Below, one piece after another: positions 58,967 through 64,000 of a stretch of DNA of 64,000 nucleotides. Location: the NCBI GenBank assembly GCA_014621425.1, contig JAANBB010000059.1:1-64000 (forward strand), read 5' to 3'. The notes beneath the pieces are model-generated. The model had not been told where the DNA came from. It searched no databases and was given only the letters and a program-made list of their open reading frames with translations. The first letter of the stretch is position 1; every line of letters begins with the position of its first letter. The DNA is from Cylindrodendrum hubeiense. Its lineage: Eukaryota > Ascomycota > Sordariomycetes > Hypocreales > Nectriaceae. The translations under genes and the position numbers were made by a program.

Positions 58967-59716
58967 AGATACCCATTGTCACAGAATGAGAAATAATTAA
59001 GGTGAAATTAATGGTCAACTCATGTGTATATAAATACGCCAACTGATTTTCACATAATGAGTAATGATTATGATGCGAAACTGACGGCCAACTCATGTGG
59101 GCAAAAACATGTCGACGATTGCGATAACGTCTGGCAACGGCGGGTGCAAACACAGAGCGAGAACAGTAACATGATCCCCCTTTCAGCGTCTATAATAACA
59201 AAAACTAGAAAACAGAAAGAACCAAACAAGTGCTGCTAGAAGTCCACAAAGACCAAAGAAACATGACCTTGAATACGCTATCAGACATATCAGACCTCTC
59301 AGACCCGGTGCAAAAGACAGGCTGATAACAGACTGAGACCAGAGTGAAAGGGAAGAACAAACTACGATCATTCACTGTACAAACAGGCAAATAACTCTGC
59401 AAACGCGAGACGGGTCACCGCAAACGCACGCGTGCAGAATAACGAGCATAACAAGGCAGCATTTATAGGAACCCACCAACCTCACGCTCCTACTTTCAAC
59501 CTTTCAACACCAAGCATCGCACATCTTCTGAGTTACCTACTCCCGAGCTACCAACCTACCAACCTTCGTTTACCGAATGCCATACTCCCAACGACGGCAG
59601 CTTCACAATCAGCAACAAGACACGTTAACACCAACCTTTGGCCCATCGCCGCGCATCTACCACTTCGTCCCTCGAGCGCAAACGGGAAACCTCTCCTCTA
59701 TCCTCCAGCCATACTC
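58967..59716. other. Intergenic, nothing recognised
   Basis: About 750 bp, AT-rich near 59000-59250 and CT-rich before the next gene. Open frames are short and overlapping. Confidence 0.5.
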
Positions 59717-61119
59717 ATGTCAGCGTAAGTTAAGGCCCAACACACGACCTGGGGGTCCCTCCTCCCCTCCATCCATCACTCTTCATTTTTCGAGACCCAG
59801 GATATTGACAAACTACCTTACCCAACTGCAGTGACGATGAAAACAATGTCGAGTTCCTTAGAGCTCGCATCCCAGATGATGCAGTCCGACAGCTTGCGCA
59901 GCAGGTTCATTGCAACCGCACCAACTGCACAGACCCGGCCGACGTAACCATTGAATCGACTCGATTCATGTTCAATTCTGGGTGTGGAGATTATATCATT
60001 AACATCGACGGCACTCGACTAGTCGTACGTGTAATACTATTGGACGAGGTCACAGTCGTTTCCCAAGAAGCAATGCACTCCGTCATGAACGTCATGTCCA
60101 TGATACGAGACCGCAATACGATTCCTGTCCCTGATGTATACTGCTTCGATACAACCGATCAGAACCCTCTGAAAGCCCCGTACACGGTGATCAGCTACCA
60201 CCCGGGTCGTCAACTACCCTGTGTCTGGTATAAAAATCGTAAAGAGAACACCCAATTACGACTCAGAATGCTCGATTCACTTGCAAACACCATGGTGCGC
60301 CTTGCCTCGATGCAATTTGACGCCATCGGCTGCCCCATATCCGACAGCAAGGTAGGCTCCTTGTACAGATGGGAGCCGGTGGGAAGGAGCCCCACCGATG
60401 TTCGAATCATAAAGTCCGACCCCTTTACCTCCATGAAGCAATACACCGACACCATCTATCAGCCAACTAATAATGGTCCTGTGGAGTCAGAGGTCAACTT
60501 TTTATTCGACATCATGCGGCGTGCCCTCGCGACAATCGATGAGGACAACAATGATTACTGTCTAGGATTCTTCGACTTCGATTGTGAGAACATTCTTTAC
60601 GATGATGACAGTAACACAACCACTATTTGTAATTGGTCTGGCATACAGACCCTCCCGCGCGGTCTTGGATGTGATCAATACCCTGCCTTTATCTGTCGGG
60701 ACTGGGATTCATCATATGGAGATTGTGGACTCGAACTAGAAAACGCACCAAAGCAACTGAGATACCTACGGACAAAATACCGGTGCTTCCTGGAAACACA
60801 CGCAGCAGAGTTCAACGTAACTGCGCCTTTAAGGACACAAAACTCTGAATACCGAGCATTAATTATGCATGCTCATGTGGAACCCGTGGTGAGAGCAAGG
60901 TACTGCTATATCTTCGGCCAGCATCTCCTAGGGGGGCAAGCCTTTAACCCCCACGACGACCCTCACGAAGATACGGATGAAGATGAAATGAATGACTACG
61001 AAGCCATTCGATCTCTCCAACTCAGGCCAAATGACCACAAGTATCGAAAAAAACTCGCCTCGCTGGTACAGTCTCAAATCTCGACACTTCCTTCTCGCAA
61101 GTCCAAATCAGCAAGATAG
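59717..61119 (+). CDS. Aminoglycoside-phosphotransferase-like protein, degenerate active site
   Basis: Exons 59717-59724 and 59832-61119, 431 aa; the first exon codes MSA plus part of the next codon, and MSADDENNVEF is the only ATG available. The fold resembles the fungal APH/choline-kinase-like group: a C-lobe with LGFFDFDCENILYDDDSNTTTICNW. In active enzymes this region is HGDxxxxN ... DW; here it is FFD-x4-N (Asp ~251, Asn ~256) and CNWS, so the HG pair and the metal-binding Asp (Asn ~270) are replaced. The N-lobe Lys position (LVVRVIL) is Arg. The end is acidic then basic (EDTDEDEMNDYEAI ... SRKSKSAR). It may be a pseudokinase or act on an unusual substrate. No neighbour explains its role. 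Confidence 0.65.
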
Positions 61120-61754
61120 CTCTTGTTGAGTAATAAGGAGGCAAAGGCCGATGGGTTGCTTCTTTATTTATTTCTTCTTTGGAGGTTTTGTTTTTGAGAT
61201 TTGGGGGAGGGGAGGGGGTTGCCAACACTCTGGGGCATATTTCATCATTCTGATTCTGGCACCGCCGTCATGGCTGCCCATCAACCAGTCAAAAAATAGT
61301 CCCACAGAAAACAGACACAAATCGAGCTTGATCACAGCTGTCCGCACCACTTGCCATCATTCACCCGTAATTCGGCTCCTCTCTTGCTCCGAGAAGAGAG
61401 TGCGTCACGATGTTGTATTAATTAGAGCAAGTATCCGTGGAGAGATTATCACCGAGCACATAGAACAAGGTCTATTCTGCATCGAGATTGGACACGGAGG
61501 ATCGTGGGGCAGCTCTAATGGAAATGGACCGGGGACATGTGATAGCGCGTCGGACGCGTTAAGGCGCGTCTCTGGTGGGGCTCCCTTGTCTTTGACTTAG
61601 GCATCCCAAGCTCAAAACCATCAGCGATCTCGCAGCAACACATCGTCGTCAAACACCCTCGTTAATCGCCTCTGGCCAAAAGTGCTTCTTTTACAGGTCA
61701 CTTGGGTCCACATATCTACAACCCTCGACGACCCATCTCAAAGCTACGATTTGC
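61120..61754. other. Intergenic, nothing recognised
   Basis: About 630 bp containing the 3' UTR of the APH-like gene and, at its end, the promoter of the zinc-finger gene. An open frame at 61151-61600 begins with a hydrophobic stretch but lacks other protein-like features. Confidence 0.45.
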
Positions 61755-62733
61755 ATGCCTTCTCAACCGCGATACGACAACACCCCACGAGCGCAGCCTC
61801 CTGCGGACTCCGGTCCCATGTCCACCCAAGCATGGCAGCTGATTGACAGACCGGTTACCAAATCCACAATGTACAGCTTGATCCCTTGTTGTTTGCACAC
61901 ATGAACGCAGACTCACCGGCTCCAGGGCCCAAGCAGGAACCGACTCTCGGGCGCGGACTCGTGGCAAAACACTCCGAACGTACGGCAAACGCGCCGCCAC
62001 CACCGATGCTCGAGGCGAAGCTCCTTTGAAGAAGAGACGCACATTGGACGGAGAGCAGCAGCCCATGAACGAAGCCTCCAAGGTTGACGAGACGGACGCG
62101 TCACCCCTATCCAACTCCACCCCAGCCGCGGACGGACAAGACAACACAGCCACGAAGCCACAGGCCGATGTCAGGAAAGGCTCAATAATGAACTTTTTTA
62201 AGCCAGTACCTCAACCGTCATCGGTCGCCTCTAGCCCTCAACCCGAAGAGGTGGAATCGAAGTCACCTCCACCGTCGCCTCTCCCGTCGCCTCCTCCACA
62301 ACTATCCCGAGCAGAGGCAAGACGAAAGCCCCGTATCCTCAAATTCCGTGGACGTTCACTGCCACGGATCGACACTGAATCGTTAGACCATGGCAGTGAA
62401 CCCGAATCTGGGACAGACAGTAAGAAAGAGGAGGAAGTTGCGATTCGAGAAACAGGCCGGCCCCGATTGCGAGACTCGAGGTCACCCTTTCAGAACCGAC
62501 AGGAGAGTCCAAGATGTGAAAATTCGGACGTGGAAAGATCGAAAAGGTCTAAAGCCAGATCATCTCCAACCGTACAGACCACACTCAACATCTCTGCCCA
62601 GGCAGCTTTCTCCGAGTGCAAGGTTTGTAATACGGTCTGGAACCCATTGCACCCAGAGGACGTTAAGTTTCACAAGAAGCAGCACGCCGCTGTATTGCGG
62701 GCGAAGAGAAAGTTGAAGGAAAGCGAATTATAG
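61755..62733 (+). CDS. Eco1-type zinc-finger protein lacking acetyltransferase domain
   Basis: Exons 61755-61870 and 61911-62733, 312 aa; the 40-nt intron (GTACAG...CGCAG) is short and its branch site is weak, so the 5' part is less sure. The N-terminal part has RARTRGKTLRTYGKRAA, basic and Thr/Tyr-rich as in the start of Eco1/ESCO sister-chromatid cohesion acetyltransferases. At 62176-62199 is KGSIMNFF, fitting a PCNA-interacting PIP box with Lys instead of Gln at position 1. A Pro/Ser/Arg-rich disordered region follows, then FSECKVCNTVWNPLHPEDVKFHKKQH near the C-terminus, matching the zf-C2H2_3 finger of ESCO proteins (C-x2-C...H-x3-H). The frame ends 14 residues later, so the acetyltransferase domain is absent. 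Likely a nuclear chromatin or replication-associated protein. Confidence 0.68.
62176..62199 (+). other. PIP-box-like motif (KGSIMNFF)
   Basis: Fits Q-x-x-h-x-x-a-a with Ile at position 4 and Phe-Phe at 7-8; position 1 is Lys rather than Gln. Flanked by basic residues, as in functional PIP boxes. Confidence 0.5.
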
Positions 62734-63316
62734 ACTGAGATACTGAGATACCCAATTGAATGAATAATGATCCAGAGTGTTGCTATTCCTACACATCAGA
62801 CACCAAGCAGGGGATAATAATGATGTACGAATCTACAGGGAAATAAATCAAGATAAAATTTAATGTTATTATAAGAGATACCGTACCAGAAGTGGACAAA
62901 TACTTGGCGCGTGGAATAGCCGGCAAGCATAACCGCCAAGTGGAACCGCGACAGCCGGGACGTTTCATCGCGCCAGGAGATAAACCAACTCCAACGGCTA
63001 CGGCTTTAATTTGCCGCTCCTATGCAGGTTTCCGGCAGAATACGCAGGCTATGTATGGGTGGGTTGCGGTTAGCTCGACAGGGCTGAGGGGCCAGGGGCC
63101 AGGGCCAGCGTGAGATCGTTGCGGCTGTGTTGTTGTAACCCAGCACAAATGACGACTCAGAGGGCTAAGCCTTCGCACCTAAGCCTTCGTGATCAATTGC
63201 AACTCTCCAGTTTCATTTCCCAATTATCGACAGAAAACAACTCACAACATCGCTTCCCCCTCAACAAACCGTCTCCAGGCGAGTTGAAGCCGTGAAGATA
63301 CTCAGCAGGACACACT
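62734..63316. other. Intergenic, nothing recognised
   Basis: About 580 bp; AT-rich near 62830-62880, then GC-rich up to the start of the transcription factor gene. Confidence 0.5.
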
Positions 63317-64000
63317 ATGCCGCGGAAATCGGGCACCGGATGCGTCACTTGCCGGTGAGTCCAACCAACAACCCGCACGTTCCCCAGAATACGGAGCGCT
63401 GAGATTCCCTTGACCAGGATCCGGCGGGTCAAGTGCGACGAGGCAAAACCATCCTGCCAACGTTGTCTCACCTCCAAGCGCCAGTGCGATGGTTACCTGC
63501 CGGGCGACTCAACCGTCACCCGCCGCCAACTCGCCGACGCGGTGCGCCAACTCGGCATCATTGGGCCCGTTTCCAAGGGGCTCACCCAGTACCCAGGGCC
63601 GCGCAGTACCTCGTCTTCGCCGGACAACTTGTCCTTGTTCGACGTCTTTCGCAAGTTGACAGCGCCTTCGACAGCGTCGTTCCTCCCATCCAATTTCTGG
63701 ACCGGCGAGCTGCTCCAGCTCGCCCATGCCGAACCCGCCGTCTGGCACGCAACGCTTGCGCTGGGCGCTTTGCACCAGAAGCATGAGCTTGCGACTCACG
63801 GACTCCGCCATGATCACAGAGTCGAGACTTTTTCAAGGCTGGCCGCCCAGAACTATGCTCAAGCTGTCTCTCACGCCCAGGCGCTGAAAGACCCACACAA
63901 GCTCCTCTCTCTGAGCCTCGCTCTCGTTTCCATCACCAACATGATGGGCCGGTGGTCCGAGAGCCAAGTGCACATCATGGCCGGCCACCGTCTGGTGGAC
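63317..64000 (+). CDS. Zn2Cys6 transcription factor (3' truncated by window edge)
   Basis: Exons 63317-63354 and 63418->64000. The intron (GTGAGT...TTGACCAG) splits the binuclear zinc cluster after CVTCR, a very common intron position in this family. The cluster CVTCRIRRVKCDEAKPSCQRCLTSKRQC has the six Cys in C-x2-C-x6-C-x5-C-x2-C-x6-C spacing and basic residues between Cys 2 and 3. After a Ser-rich linker, the segment ASFLPSNFWTGELLQLAHAEPAVWHATLALGALHQKHELA matches the start of the fungal-specific transcription factor region found after many of these clusters. It is a nuclear DNA-binding regulator; targets are unknown. The C-terminal part lies outside the window. Confidence 0.9.

Overview
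The window is nuclear DNA of a filamentous ascomycete (Pezizomycotina). Genes are interrupted by short introns (about 40-90 nt, GT..AG, with CTAAC/CTGAC-type branch sites), many genes have long intergenic spacers, and the gene set is fungal: an Agd3-type exopolysaccharide deacetylase, an expansin-like protein, RTA1, Vma12, LYS1, a Zn2Cys6 regulator and sugar transporters. The LYS1 protein and its intron positions look most like Sordariomycetes; that placement is from memory of families, not from a search.

Layout. 1-5 kb: 3' part of an agd3-like gene (+), then a five-exon CorA-like gene (-). 8-9 kb: expansin-like secreted protein (+). 12.9-16.9 kb: a seven-exon MFS sugar transporter and LYS1 (both +). 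17.5-20.6 kb: an unrecognised LRR/F-box-like gene broken by a frame change, and a short-chain dehydrogenase (both +). 22.6-24.4 kb: an RTA1 membrane protein (+) and a small secreted cysteine-rich protein with two identical-spacing six-cysteine modules (-). 25.9-29.7 kb: a large minus-strand locus joining a stonustoxin (SNTX)/perforin-like N-terminal region, a thioredoxin-like region, a zinc-binding stretch and a P-loop GTPase, split by a one-base frame change at an A7 run. 31.3-36.8 kb: cyclase-family protein (+), intron-containing tRNA-Lys(CTT) (-), ankyrin protein whose start codon is split by an intron (+), and two unrecognised genes (+). 41.6-48.5 kb: a 633-aa MFS sugar transporter (+) convergent with a 1342-aa full-size ABCG transporter (-). 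51-56 kb: allantoinase and COQ1-type polyprenyl synthase (both -). 58-64 kb: a Vma12-like V-ATPase assembly factor, an APH-like (pseudo)kinase, an Eco1-type zinc-finger protein without an acetyltransferase domain, and the start of a Zn2Cys6 regulator (all +).

Functional threads: carbohydrate handling (agd3, expansin, two sugar transporters), core metabolism (LYS1 with cross-pathway-control sites; allantoinase with GATA nitrogen-control sites; COQ1), transport/stress (RTA1, ABCG), and accessory genes that show the most anomalies (frame changes, duplicated cysteine module, SNTX-GTPase). No secondary-metabolite cluster, intact transposon or CRISPR array was seen. All exon structures were derived by eye from splice signals and reading frame and should be checked with RNA evidence.
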